This document shows, in pieces, positions 49,800 to 58,267 of a DNA stretch of 64,000 bases. The position numbers were made by a program, and so were the translations under genes. This stretch comes from DASQGA01 sp963762085 (lineage in GTDB: Bacteria; Actinomycetota; Thermoleophilia; Gaiellales; Gaiellaceae), in the NCBI GenBank assembly GCA_963762085.1, contig CAVXJD010000002.1, forward strand, positions 173,150 to 237,149, in the 5' to 3' direction. Under the pieces are notes generated by a model. It saw only the letters and a list, made by a program, of their open reading frames with translations, made no database searches and was not told where the DNA came from. How positions within the stretch are numbered: position 1 is the stretch's first letter; the number at the start of each line of letters is the position of its first letter.

Positions 49800-50384
49800 A
49801 TGCTCGCGATCGTGCCGGTCAAAGGCCTGAACGGGGCAAAGACGCGACTCGTCCCGCTCCTCTCCCCGGACGAGCGGGCGGAGCTGGTACGGGGCATGCT
49901 CGCCGCGGTCCTCGCGGCCTGTGTGGAAGCCAAATCCGTCACGGGCACCCTCGTGGTCACACCGGAACCGGAGCTTGCTCCCGACGGCGTCGAGATCCTC
50001 TTGGATGCTGGCGAGGGGCATGCCGCGGCCCTGGCGTCCGCTCTCAACGATCGTCGTGCCGCGAACGGGGGTCTGGTGGTGATGGCCGATTGCCCATTCG
50101 CGACAGGCCGTTCGCTCGACCGCCTCGTGGAAGCTGCGGCTCCGGTCGCGCTCGTGCCGGCGCTCGATGGCGGCCTGAATGCCCTGGCACTGTCGAGCCC
50201 AAGTCTCTTCCAGCCCGTGTTCGGAGTGCCGGATGCGGCAATGCGAACCATCGAGCGCGCGCGAGCCGCAGGCTTTGAGCCCGCGGTGGTCGACGAGCCC
50301 GGGCTCGCGTTCGACGTCGACCGCCCCTTTGACCTGAAGCGGTTTCACGACGGAATCCTCTCACGCGCCGGAGCGTGCGCTTGA
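49800..50384 (+). CDS. cofC: 2-phospho-L-lactate/PEP guanylyltransferase CofC (FbiD)
   Basis: The 194-residue nucleotidyltransferase makes the GDP-activated three-carbon donor used by CofD. It opens with AIVPVKGLNGAKTRLVPLLS (nucleotide-binding KxxxxxKxRL), then GTLVVTPEPELAPDGVEILL, VVMADCPFATGRSLDRLVEA (metal-binding Asp), ALVPALDGGLNALALSSPSL and GLAFDVDRPFDLKRF at the end. The ATG follows a TAGGCT box, with a divergent cofD start 13 bases away. Its stop overlaps the fbiC start by 10 bases. Confidence 0.94.
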   Translation: MLAIVPVKGLNGAKTRLVPLLSPDERAELVRGMLAAVLAACVEAKSVTGTLVVTPEPELAPDGVEILLDAGEGHAAALASALNDRRAANGGLVVMADCPFATGRSLDRLVEAAAPVALVPALDGGLNALALSSPSLFQPVFGVPDAAMRTIERARAAGFEPAVVDEPGLAFDVDRPFDLKRFHDGILSRAGACA

Positions 50385-52849
50385 CGGAGACCGCCCGGCT
50401 GCTGTCCTCCCCGCTCGACGACCTGCTCGCCGAGGCGCAGATGCTCCGGGCCTCCGGCTCCGGCCGCGTGATCACCTATTCGCCAAAGGTGTTCATCCCG
50501 CTGACGAAGCTCTGCCGGGACGTTTGCCACTACTGCACGTTCGCCCAGCCCCCGCGGCGCGGGGAGCGCGCCTATCTGACGCCGAATGAAGTGCTCGCGG
50601 TCGCGAGAGAAGGCGCCGCCGCAGGCTGCCACGAAGCGCTCTTCACGCTCGGGGACAAGCCCGAGCTGCGCTACCGGGTCGCGCGCGAGGAGTTGGCCGA
50701 GCTCGGGTGCCGGACCACGATCGAGTACCTCGCCCGAATGTGTCGCCTCGTCCTGGAGGAGACGGGACTTCTGCCCCACCCCAACCCGGGTGTCATGACG
50801 ACGGAGGAGCTGGCGCTGCTGCGGACCGTGTCGGTCTCGCAGGGAATCATGCTGGAGACCTCCTCGGAGCGGCTCTCGGCGAGGGGCGGCCCTCACTATG
50901 GCTCCCCGGACAAGGTGCCGGCCACACGGCTCGAAACAATCGCGGCAGCCGGCCGACTCAGGATCCCTTTCACGACGGGCATCCTGATCGGCATCGGCGA
51001 GACGCGGGAGGAGCGCCTCGAGGCGCTCCTGGCGATCCGCACGCTGCACGAACGCCATGGCCACATCCAGGAGGTGATCGTCCAGAACTTCCGTGCGAAG
51101 TCCGGGACGAAGATGGCGGCTCATCCCGAGCCGGCGCTCGAAGAGCTCCTCTGGACGGCGGCCGCAGCGCGAATCCTGCTTGGGCCCCACATGAACGTCC
51201 AGGCCCCGCCCAACCTCTCGTACGAGGAATTCCCGAGGCTCCTCGACGCGGGCATCAACGACTGGGGCGGCATCTCGCCGGTGACGATCGACCACGTGAA
51301 CCCGGAGGCGCCTTGGCCCGAGGTTGAGCGTCTGCGCGCGGCGACGGAGTCGCGCGGGCTCGAGCTCATCCCCCGGTTGCCGGTCTATCCCGAATACGCG
51401 CGCCATCCGGAGCGGTGGTGCGACGAGAACGTTGCTCCGCATGTGCTCCGTGCGAGCGACGCGGACGGGCTGGCTCGAGCCGATCCCTGGACGGCCGGAG
51501 CGGCCATGTCCCTCCCGGCGTGGGCCGCCTCGGCTGACTCTGGTAGCCCCGGCCTCCTCCCCGAGTCGATCGTAACGACGAGGGTCGTGCGCGGGCGAAA
51601 CGGAAGCGTGCCGAAAGCGTCACGCCTGCTCACGGATGCGCTCGCCAAGGTTCGCGCGGGGCGCGACCTGGAGGAGGACGACGTCACAGCACTGTTTGCA
51701 GCGCGTGGCCGTGACCTCGGCGCCGTGCTTCGCGCCGCCGACGAACTGCGAAGAGAGGTCTGTGGCGACACCGTCTCGTACGTGGTGACGCGGAACGTCA
51801 ACTACACGAATGTCTGCTACTTCCGCTGCGGCTTCTGCGCCTTTTCGAAGGGGAAGCTCGCTGCAAACCTCCGTGGCGCCCCCTATGTCGTGCCGATCGA
51901 AGAGATCGTGCGCCGCGCCCGGGAGGCCTGGGACCGGGGCGCGGTCGAGATCTGCCTTCAGGGCGGGATCCACCCCGCCTTCACCGGGGAAACCTACGCG
52001 GAGATCTGCGCCGCCGTGAAACGGGAGCTGCCGGACCTCCACGTCCACGCGTTCTCGGCCCTCGAGATCTGGCAGGGCGCAGCGACCCTCGGGCTGCCGC
52101 TCGCCAAGTACCTCGAGCGGCTCCGCGACCTCGGCCTAGCCTCCTTGCCGGGCACGGCAGCGGAGATCCTGGATGACGACGTCCGGCGCGTGCTCTGCCC
52201 TGACAAGGTGAACACGGCTCAGTGGCTCGAAGTGCACGACGCTGCCCACCGGGTCGGGCTGCGCTCCACGACGACGATCATGTTCGGGTCTGTGGAGGGG
52301 CCGCGAAGCTGGGCCCGCCACCTGCTCCGACTCCGCGACCAGCAGCGCCTGACCGGCGGGTTCACGGAGTTCGTTCCGCTTCCCTTCGTCCACATGGAAG
52401 CTCCGATCTTCCTGAAGGGGAAGGCCCGCCCGGGCCCGACCTTCCGCGAGGCCCTCCTCATGCACGCCGTCGGCCGACTGGCGCTGCATCCGACCATCAC
52501 GAACATCCAGGCGTCCTGGGTGAAACTCGGCGTGGCCGGCGCCCAGGCCGCGCTTCGTGCAGGAGCGAACGATCTCGGCGGGACGCTCATGAACGAATCG
52601 ATCTCACGGGCAGCGGGAGCCGAGCACGGCCAGGAGATGCCACCGGAGGAGATGGAGCGTGCGATCGGCGCTCTGGGCCGAACGCCTCGGCAGCGCACGA
52701 CGCTCTACGGCACGCCGCACCCGGAGCGAACGAGTCTCTCCTACGGCGCTGCGCCCCTCGTCGAACCCGTCAACCCCGGCGTCAGCGAGGCCGGGCTGCG
52801 ACGGCCTGCTCGGCTCGTCCGGCCCGGCCTCGCGTCAGCTGCGCGCTAA
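50375..52849 (+). CDS. fbiC: FO synthase FbiC (fused CofG-CofH)
   Basis: The 824-residue protein fuses the two radical SAM halves that make the deazaflavin Fo from tyrosine and a pyrimidine. The N-terminal CofG half carries LTKLCRDVCHYCTFAQPPRR with CxxxCxxC near residues 46-53. The CofH half carries TNVCYFRCGFCAFSKGKLAA near residues 480-490, EICLQGGIHPAFTGETYAEI and GGTLMNESISRAAGAEHGQE. Fusion is normal in actinobacteria, whereas archaea keep separate genes. The GTG at 50375 lies inside the end of cofC, so the pair is co-translated. Confidence 0.96.
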   Translation: MRLTETARLLSSPLDDLLAEAQMLRASGSGRVITYSPKVFIPLTKLCRDVCHYCTFAQPPRRGERAYLTPNEVLAVAREGAAAGCHEALFTLGDKPELRYRVAREELAELGCRTTIEYLARMCRLVLEETGLLPHPNPGVMTTEELALLRTVSVSQGIMLETSSERLSARGGPHYGSPDKVPATRLETIAAAGRLRIPFTTGILIGIGETREERLEALLAIRTLHERHGHIQEVIVQNFRAKSGTKMAAHPEPALEELLWTAAAARILLGPHMNVQAPPNLSYEEFPRLLDAGINDWGGISPVTIDHVNPEAPWPEVERLRAATESRGLELIPRLPVYPEYARHPERWCDENVAPHVLRASDADGLARADPWTAGAAMSLPAWAASADSGSPGLLPESIVTTRVVRGRNGSVPKASRLLTDALAKVRAGRDLEEDDVTALFAARGRDLGAVLRAADELRREVCGDTVSYVVTRNVNYTNVCYFRCGFCAFSKGKLAANLRGAPYVVPIEEIVRRAREAWDRGAVEICLQGGIHPAFTGETYAEICAAVKRELPDLHVHAFSALEIWQGAATLGLPLAKYLERLRDLGLASLPGTAAEILDDDVRRVLCPDKVNTAQWLEVHDAAHRVGLRSTTTIMFGSVEGPRSWARHLLRLRDQQRLTGGFTEFVPLPFVHMEAPIFLKGKARPGPTFREALLMHAVGRLALHPTITNIQASWVKLGVAGAQAALRAGANDLGGTLMNESISRAAGAEHGQEMPPEEMERAIGALGRTPRQRTTLYGTPHPERTSLSYGAAPLVEPVNPGVSEAGLRRPARLVRPGLASAAR

Positions 52850-52856
52850 TTCCTGG

Positions 52857-52997
52857 CTAGTACCAGCGCCCGCGGGCGAAGCCGCCGAACGCGATGAGGC
52901 CGATCAGGGTGATGATCAGGCCGATCCAGAAGCTCCACACGAGCATCAAGATGATCCCGACGATCACGAGGATCCCTCCCACGCTAATTCCGCCCAT
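52857..52997 (-). CDS. Small hydrophobic protein, 46 aa (DUF6131-like)
   Basis: The peptide begins MGGISVGGILVIVGIILMLV, followed by WSFWIGLIITLIGLIAFGGF and a basic ARGRWY end. It forms two short hydrophobic stretches joined at a Trp/Phe-rich turn. This matches a class of very small actinobacterial membrane proteins ending in GRxWY/W that I associate with DUF6131; the family assignment is from memory. GGAGGA sits 6 bases upstream of the ATG at 52997. Convergent with fbiC, its stop lies 8 bases from the fbiC stop. Confidence 0.75.
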   Translation of the reverse strand: MGGISVGGILVIVGIILMLVWSFWIGLIITLIGLIAFGGFARGRWY

Positions 52998-53093
52998 GCC
53001 TCCTCCGTTCCCGCCGGAACCCGGCGATTGTGACCACGCCCCCGTACCCGGTTCGAGCCTGAGCCACGCTTCCCTTCGAGCGTGCTCTGCCGC

Positions 53094-54509
53094 TTAGGCT
53101 GAGACGGCCGTGCGGCTCGCCCCGAGCTGTTCTCCGAACCGAGCCCGATTGACGAACTGGCCGACGCCGGGCTGTGCCACGAGGTCGCCGTCCTCCACGA
53201 GCACCTGGCCGCGCAGGAGCACGACCTCGGGCGAGCCCGTCACTTCCGTGCCCTCGTAGAGGTTGTAGTCCACCTTCGTGTGATGCGTGGAGGCGGAGAT
53301 CGTGTGGCGCTTCTCGGGATCGAAGACGACGATGTCCGCGTCGGACCCCACCGCGATCGTGCCCTTCCGCGGGTAGAGACCGAAGAGCTTTGCCGGGTTC
53401 GTACAGAGAAGCTCGACCATGCGGTTCAGTGAGATCCGGCCGGCGCGCACGCCGAACTCGTGGATCATGTGAAGGCGGTTCTCGAGCCCCGGGCCTCCGT
53501 TCGGAATCTTCGAGAAGTCGTCCTTGCCGAGCGACTTCTGCCCGTCCCAGAGGAACGCGCAGTGGTCCGTCGAGATGACGGAGAGCACGTTCGTCCGCAC
53601 CGCGTTCCAGAGGAGCTCCTGGTTCTCCTTCGCCCGCGGAGGTGGCGTATACACATACTTCGCGCCTTCGAAATCGGGGCGCTCGAGGAACGTGTAGTCG
53701 ACGAAGAAGTACTGCGTGCACGTCTCACCGTGGACGTTCCAGCCCTTGTCGCGCGCGATCTGGATTGGCTCGATCGCTTCCTGGCACGACACATGCACGA
53801 CGTAGAGCGGCGACCCAGCGACGCGAGCAAGCTGGATCGCCCGGTTCGTCGCCTCCCCTTCGGTCTCGGGTGGTCTTGTGAGAGCGTGGTACTTCGGCTC
53901 GGTCTTCCCCTCCGCAAGCGCCTGCTTGACGAGGACATCGATTGCATCACCGTTCTCGGCATGCACCATGACGAGCGCGCCTGTCTCGGCGGCAACCTCC
54001 ATCGTGCGGAAGAGCGTCTCGTCGTCGACCATGAGAGCGCCCTTGTAGGCCATGAAGAGCTTGTACGACGTGATTCCCTGATCCGGGAGTGACGCCAGCT
54101 CTTCGAGCGAGCCACCCTCGCGGAGATCGGTGACCGCGATGTGGAAGCCGTTGTCGATCAACGCCTTGCCTTCGCGCTTCGCATGCCACGCTTCGAGCGC
54201 CTCGCCGAAGCTCTGGCCCTTCCCCTGGATGCAGAAGTCGACGTGGCACGTCGTCCCGCCGAACGCCGCAGATCGCTGGCCGGACTCGAAGTCGTCAACG
54301 GTGACCGTGCCGCCGAATGGCATGTCCAGATGCGTATGCGGATCGACGCAACCAGGCAGCACATACTTTCCGGCGGCGTCGATCGTCTTGTCGGCCGGGA
54401 TGTCGAGCGACTCTCCGATCAGGGCGACGCGCTCGCCTTCGACGTAGACGTCGCCGACGTAGTCATCGCCCGCTGTCACGATGCGCCCGTTCTTGATCAG
54501 CACCGACAT
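53094..54509 (-). CDS. hydA: Dihydropyrimidinase / D-hydantoinase
   Basis: The 471-residue amidohydrolase opens dihydropyrimidine or hydantoin rings. Binuclear metal ligands are evident: LPGCVDPHTHLDMPFGGT near 60 (HxH), GITSYKLFMAYKGALMVDDE near 146 (carbamylated Lys), MVHAENGD, VHVSCQEA and VISTDHCAF (Asp). The sequence lines up with bacterial hydantoinases along its full length, so catalysis is likely intact. The ATG at 54509 has GGAGGT upstream. It is the last gene of a minus-strand ABC transporter operon, and a carbamoylase gene is divergent from that operon, so the substrate is probably imported and broken down in two steps. Confidence 0.93.
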   Translation of the reverse strand: MSVLIKNGRIVTAGDDYVGDVYVEGERVALIGESLDIPADKTIDAAGKYVLPGCVDPHTHLDMPFGGTVTVDDFESGQRSAAFGGTTCHVDFCIQGKGQSFGEALEAWHAKREGKALIDNGFHIAVTDLREGGSLEELASLPDQGITSYKLFMAYKGALMVDDETLFRTMEVAAETGALVMVHAENGDAIDVLVKQALAEGKTEPKYHALTRPPETEGEATNRAIQLARVAGSPLYVVHVSCQEAIEPIQIARDKGWNVHGETCTQYFFVDYTFLERPDFEGAKYVYTPPPRAKENQELLWNAVRTNVLSVISTDHCAFLWDGQKSLGKDDFSKIPNGGPGLENRLHMIHEFGVRAGRISLNRMVELLCTNPAKLFGLYPRKGTIAVGSDADIVVFDPEKRHTISASTHHTKVDYNLYEGTEVTGSPEVVLLRGQVLVEDGDLVAQPGVGQFVNRARFGEQLGASRTAVSA

Positions 54510-54534
54510 TCCGCTACCTCCCTGGTCGGGACGA

Positions 54535-54565
54535 GCTCCCGGGGCGACGCAACCGCCCCGGGAGC
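54535..54565 (-). terminator. Intra-operon 12-bp hairpin between substrate-binding protein and hydA
   Basis: GCTCCCGGGGCG (54535-54546) pairs perfectly with CGCCCCGGGAGC (54554-54565) around a 7-base loop. Lying 9 bases after the binding-protein stop, it probably stabilises that part of the mRNA and reduces hydA expression relative to it. Confidence 0.6.
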
Positions 54566-54574
54566 CCCGCCCGT

Positions 54575-55717
54575 CTACTCGCCTCCGACGGTGACCTCCA
54601 CGTCCTCCTTCTCGTAGTCCTCGCCCTTGGCATCCTCGTCGATGCCTTCGTGCGCTGCCTCGGCGAGGTCGGTCCGGTACGCGTCCTCGTCCGGCGGTTC
54701 CTTGACCACGTCGAGGTCGACCGCGATGTCGGCCGTCTGCTCGTAGGCATCCTGGTTCATGATTCCGATCCCCTCGGGCGACGGCCACACGAGAGCGTTG
54801 ATCTCGTTCAGCTGCCAGCGCTGATGGCCCTCCGGCAATGTCGGACCGTTGTCGAGCACGATCTGTAGGCACTCCTCCAGGTTGTCGCGGCAGAAGATCC
54901 AACCGCGGAACGATGCCCGCAGGAATCGAGTTGCGATGTCCTGATTGGCCTCGTCCGCGATCCAGTCGCCCCGAACAAAGATGCCGTCCTCCAGCATCGC
55001 AGTGCCTGCGTCCTCCATCGAGATCACGTTCAGGTCGTCGAGGGTGTAGGGCTTACCAGTGTCAGGGTTCTGCTGCTCCAGCACCTGCGCCAGTTCGTTG
55101 TACGTCATGGCCGCGGCGGCGTCGACTTCCCGGTTCAGGAAGAGGTCCATCGTGAACGGTTGGTCGACGATCGTCACTTCGTCCGGATTCTCATGGTCGA
55201 TGCCGTTCTTGGTCAGCGCCGCGAAGAGCTCGAACTGGTTCCCACAGCACCAGACGCCGACCTTCTTGCCCTTCATGCCGGCGATGTCCGTGATGCCGGT
55301 GTCCTTGTGCGTGATCTCGAGCATCGCACTCCGCTGAAAGACCTGGGCGATGTTCACGAGATCCGAGCCCTGATCGCGTGAGGAGAGGAGGCTCGGCAGC
55401 CAGTCGATCCCGAACTCTGCCTGGCCGCCCGCGACGACCTGCTCCGGCGTGATGTCGGGCCCGCCCGGGAGGATCTCAACATCGAGGTTCTCCTCCTCGT
55501 AGTAACCCTTCTCCGCGGCGGCGTAGTAGCCCGCGAACTGGGACTGGGTCACCCACTTGAGCTGGAGCTTCACGCTGGCGCGCTCGGCCCCGCCATCGCC
55601 CGACGTAGCGGTGTCCCCGCTCCCGCTCGAGCTGCCCTCGTCGTCGCCTCCGCAGGCGGCGAGCGCGAGGAGCGCCGCCGCAGCCAGGACGACGAACCAC
55701 AACCATCGTCTCCTCAT
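54575..55717 (-). CDS. ABC transporter substrate-binding lipoprotein (NMT1/THI5-like)
   Basis: The 380-residue product starts with a lipoprotein signal ending LLALAACGGDD. A Ser/Gly-rich linker and a type II periplasmic-binding fold of the NMT1/THI5/SsuA type follow: VKLQLKWVTQSQFAGYYAAA, LDVEILPGGPDITPEQVVAG, AEFGIDWLPSLLSSRDQGSD, MKGKKVGVWCCGNQFELFAA and VTIVDQPFTMDLFLNREVDA. Close homologues are assigned to pyrimidine precursor, riboflavin or hydantoin-like ligands; context (hydA, carbamoylase) suggests a cyclic ureide or reduced pyrimidine. The ATG at 55717 has GGGAGAAG upstream. The C-terminal end is highly acidic. Confidence 0.9.
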   Translation of the reverse strand: MRRRWLWFVVLAAAALLALAACGGDDEGSSSGSGDTATSGDGGAERASVKLQLKWVTQSQFAGYYAAAEKGYYEEENLDVEILPGGPDITPEQVVAGGQAEFGIDWLPSLLSSRDQGSDLVNIAQVFQRSAMLEITHKDTGITDIAGMKGKKVGVWCCGNQFELFAALTKNGIDHENPDEVTIVDQPFTMDLFLNREVDAAAAMTYNELAQVLEQQNPDTGKPYTLDDLNVISMEDAGTAMLEDGIFVRGDWIADEANQDIATRFLRASFRGWIFCRDNLEECLQIVLDNGPTLPEGHQRWQLNEINALVWPSPEGIGIMNQDAYEQTADIAVDLDVVKEPPDEDAYRTDLAEAAHEGIDEDAKGEDYEKEDVEVTVGGE

Positions 55718-55745
55718 TTCTTCTCCCTTCGTGCCTTGTTTGTCA

Positions 55746-56570
55746 TCACGTTTCGAGCGCCGACGGATAGCGGCGCATGACGAGCTTCTCCGCGAGCACG
55801 ATCGCCAGGTAGAACGCGACGCCGAAAAGGCTCGCAACGACAATCGCTGCCCAGGCTTGCTCGAAGAGGAAGAGCGCCGCGGAGTTCTTGATCACGACAC
55901 CGAGGGCCTCGCGCGACCCGCCGAAGTACTCGCCAACCACCGCCCCGATCATGGACAGGACGCTCGCAACCTTCAACCCGGTGAAGAGGAAAGGGAGCGA
56001 AGTGGGGATCCGCACACGCCGAAAGATCTCCCATTCACCGGCCGCGTACGAGCGCATGAGCTCGATCGAGGAAGGACGCACCGAGGTGAGGCCGCGCAGC
56101 GCATTCACCATCACCGGGAAGAAGCAGATGATGGCGGCGATCGCCATCTTCGACGCCGGGTTCAAGAGGCCGAACCAGTTGTTCATGATCGGCGCGAACG
56201 CAATGATCGGGACGGCGTTCGCCGCGATCGCATAGGGCATGAGCGCTCCGCCCAGGCTGCGCCACCGCGCCAGTGCCAAGGCGGCCAGGATGGCGAACCC
56301 AGAGCCGATGACGAAGCCGCCGAGCGCCTCGCGGAACGTGAAGAGCCCGGCATTCCAGAGCTCGCCCTTCCGTTCGTTCAGGGTCTCGAGGATGGCCGAA
56401 GGGGGCGGCAGGAGGAACCGCTGGATGTCGAGCCCGCGCACGAGCCCCTCCCACGCGACGACGCCGACCACGAGAACGACGAGCGCCGGCAGCCAGTCGC
56501 GGGCGCCCCGCCCGATGTGGCTGACGATGCCCCTCGGGACGGGCTGAACGCCCGCGCTCGTGGCACTCAT
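55746..56570 (-). CDS. ABC transporter permease (first of two)
   Basis: The 274-residue permease has about six helices of the binding-protein-dependent type (SsuC/ThiX-like): LPALVVLVVGVVAWEGLVRG, FTFREALGGFVIGSGFAILA, IAANAVPIIAFAPIMNNWFG and the coupling-helix (EAA) loop MRSYAAGEWEIFRRVRIPTS, then LPFLFTGLKVASVLSMIGAV. The start ATG overlaps the end of the ATPase gene by 4 bases (ATGA). It pairs with a second, homologous permease, so the transporter may be a heterodimer. Confidence 0.92.
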   Translation of the reverse strand: MSATSAGVQPVPRGIVSHIGRGARDWLPALVVLVVGVVAWEGLVRGLDIQRFLLPPPSAILETLNERKGELWNAGLFTFREALGGFVIGSGFAILAALALARWRSLGGALMPYAIAANAVPIIAFAPIMNNWFGLLNPASKMAIAAIICFFPVMVNALRGLTSVRPSSIELMRSYAAGEWEIFRRVRIPTSLPFLFTGLKVASVLSMIGAVVGEYFGGSREALGVVIKNSAALFLFEQAWAAIVVASLFGVAFYLAIVLAEKLVMRRYPSALET

Positions 56571-57373
56571 GTCGCCGACTCCGCGATCCGGTCCGGGCCG
56601 CCCGGGAGCCCGCCGACTGCCCGAAGGTGCTCACGGACCTCGGTGACCAGCTCGAAGAAGCGCGGCTCCTCCCGGGACTCTGCACTCCGCGGCTGCGGCA
56701 GGTCGACCTCGACGACGCCCGCGATCCGCCCCGGCCGGGCCGACATGACGACGACACGCGTCGAGAGGAAGACGGCCTCCGGAATCGAGTGGGTCACGAA
56801 CACGATCGTCGATTTGGAGCGCTCCCAGATCTGCAGGAGCTCCATGTTCAGCCGTTCGCGCGTCATCTCGTCGAGGGCGCCGAAGGGCTCGTCCATGAGC
56901 AGGATCGCCGGGTCGAACGAAAGCGCGCGCGCGATCGAAACCCGTTGCTGCATCCCGCCCGAGAGTTGCCAGGGATGGTGGCTCTCGAACCCCGTCAGCT
57001 CGACGAGCTCCATCAGCTCTCGCACGCGCGCGGCGCGTTTCGCACGATCCCACCCCAGCATCTCGAGCGGGAGGGCGATGTTCTTCGAGACGGTGCGCCA
57101 GTCGTAGAGGACGGCGTCCTGGAAGACGATTCCGTAGTCGCGGTCGAGCCGCGCCTGGTGCGCAGCCTTCCCGTTCACGAAGGCTTCGCCCCGCGTCGGC
57201 TGGACGAGGTCGCCGATGACGCGAAGCAACGTGGACTTCCCGCAGCCCGACGGACCGATCAGCGAGACAAATTCGCCCGGGTTGACCTCGAGGTCGATGT
57301 CCTCGAGCGCCCGCACCTCGCCGAAGTCTTTCGTCACTCCACGGATCCGGACTGCGGGCTCGCCGCTCGTCAT
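56567..57373 (-). CDS. ABC transporter ATP-binding protein (nitrate/sulfonate/taurine type)
   Basis: The 268-residue ATPase has all nucleotide-binding motifs: Walker A IGPSGCGKSTLLRVIGDLVQ near residue 40, a Q-loop (YGIVFQDAVLYDWRTV), signature WQLSGGMQQRVSIARALS, Walker B AILLMDEPFGALDEMTRERL, and the switch His in IVFVTHSIPEAVFLSTRVVV. It would energise the two flanking permeases. The start overlaps the permease 2 stop by 4 bases, so the block is one translational unit. Confidence 0.95.
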   Translation of the reverse strand: MTSGEPAVRIRGVTKDFGEVRALEDIDLEVNPGEFVSLIGPSGCGKSTLLRVIGDLVQPTRGEAFVNGKAAHQARLDRDYGIVFQDAVLYDWRTVSKNIALPLEMLGWDRAKRAARVRELMELVELTGFESHHPWQLSGGMQQRVSIARALSFDPAILLMDEPFGALDEMTRERLNMELLQIWERSKSTIVFVTHSIPEAVFLSTRVVVMSARPGRIAGVVEVDLPQPRSAESREEPRFFELVTEVREHLRAVGGLPGGPDRIAESAT

Positions 57374-58210
57374 GCCACGTTCTCCGGGGCCCGGCGGACC
57401 ACGAGGCGCTCCGCGAGCGCGACGGCACCGAAGAAGACGATGCCGAGCAGGGACGCGGCGATGATCGTTGCCCAGAGACTCGGCGGCGAGGAGAGGTAGT
57501 ACTGGTTGAAGTTCAGGATCGCACCCCCGAGCCCGCCCTGGATCGACGACGGCAGCTCCCCGATGATCGCGCCGACGACGCTTGCCGTCGCCGAGACCTT
57601 GAGCGCCGTGAAGAAGTACGGCATCGAGGCCGGGACGCGCACCTTCCAGAGCACGGCCCACTTGTTGGCTGCGTACGAGCGCATCAGCTCGAGCGCACTC
57701 GGGCTTGCCGACAGCAGCCCTCGCAGCGTGTTGATCGTGACCGGGAAGAACGTGAGGTAGGCCGCGATCACGGAGACCGCAAACGATCCCTTCTGCAGCC
57801 AAACGACCACCATCGGCGCGATCGCGAGGATCGGAATCGTCTGCGAGGCCACGATGAACGGGAGGAGACCCCGCTCCAGAACCCGCGAGTGCGCAAGGAG
57901 GACGGCAAGCACGAAGCCGGCCACCGCTCCCATCACGAAGCCGAGAAGCGCTTCCTTGGCAGTAAAGAGGGCTGCATCCCAGAGGACGCTGATCAGGAGC
58001 GGGCCGTTCCGGCGCGACGGCTCGAAGAACTGGCCGAGCATGTCGTGGATGTGCGGCATCGTCCGGTCGTCCGGGTGGAACTGCCCGATGCGGAGGCCGG
58101 ATGCCTCTCCGAGCACGCGGAAGGCCTCCCAGCAGCCCCAGAGGGCGCCGACGACGAGGACGAAGATCAGAGCCTGGCGCGCCGAGCCGGCGCACGTCGG
58201 GACGGTGCAT
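57370..58210 (-). CDS. ABC transporter permease (second of two), with apparent one-base frameshift near its start
   Basis: The clear coding frame runs from about 58170 to 57370: IVASQTIPILAIAPMVVVWL, LRGLLSASPSALELMRSYAA, NKWAVLWKVRVPASMPYFFT and a C-terminal helix ending AERLVVRRAPENVA. The first in-frame start (GTG at 58116) would remove helix 1, yet the frame upstream still encodes it (ALIFVLVVGALWGCWEAFRV) without any start codon. An ATG at 58210 in the next frame (MHRPDVRRLGA) would supply the N-terminus if one extra base lies between about 58170 and 58205. The span is then 841 bases, one more than 280 codons. The intact product would be about 279 residues, normal for this family. Confidence 0.8.
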
Positions 58211-58267
58211 CGGTATTCCTTACCACACTTTGGCGGCCGGACGATGACGGGCTAAGCTCGGACCGCC

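Noticed and set aside
55557..57107. 516-codon plus-strand ORF opposite the ABC transporter genes
   Set aside because: Shadow of permease and ATPase coding; charged low-complexity translation.
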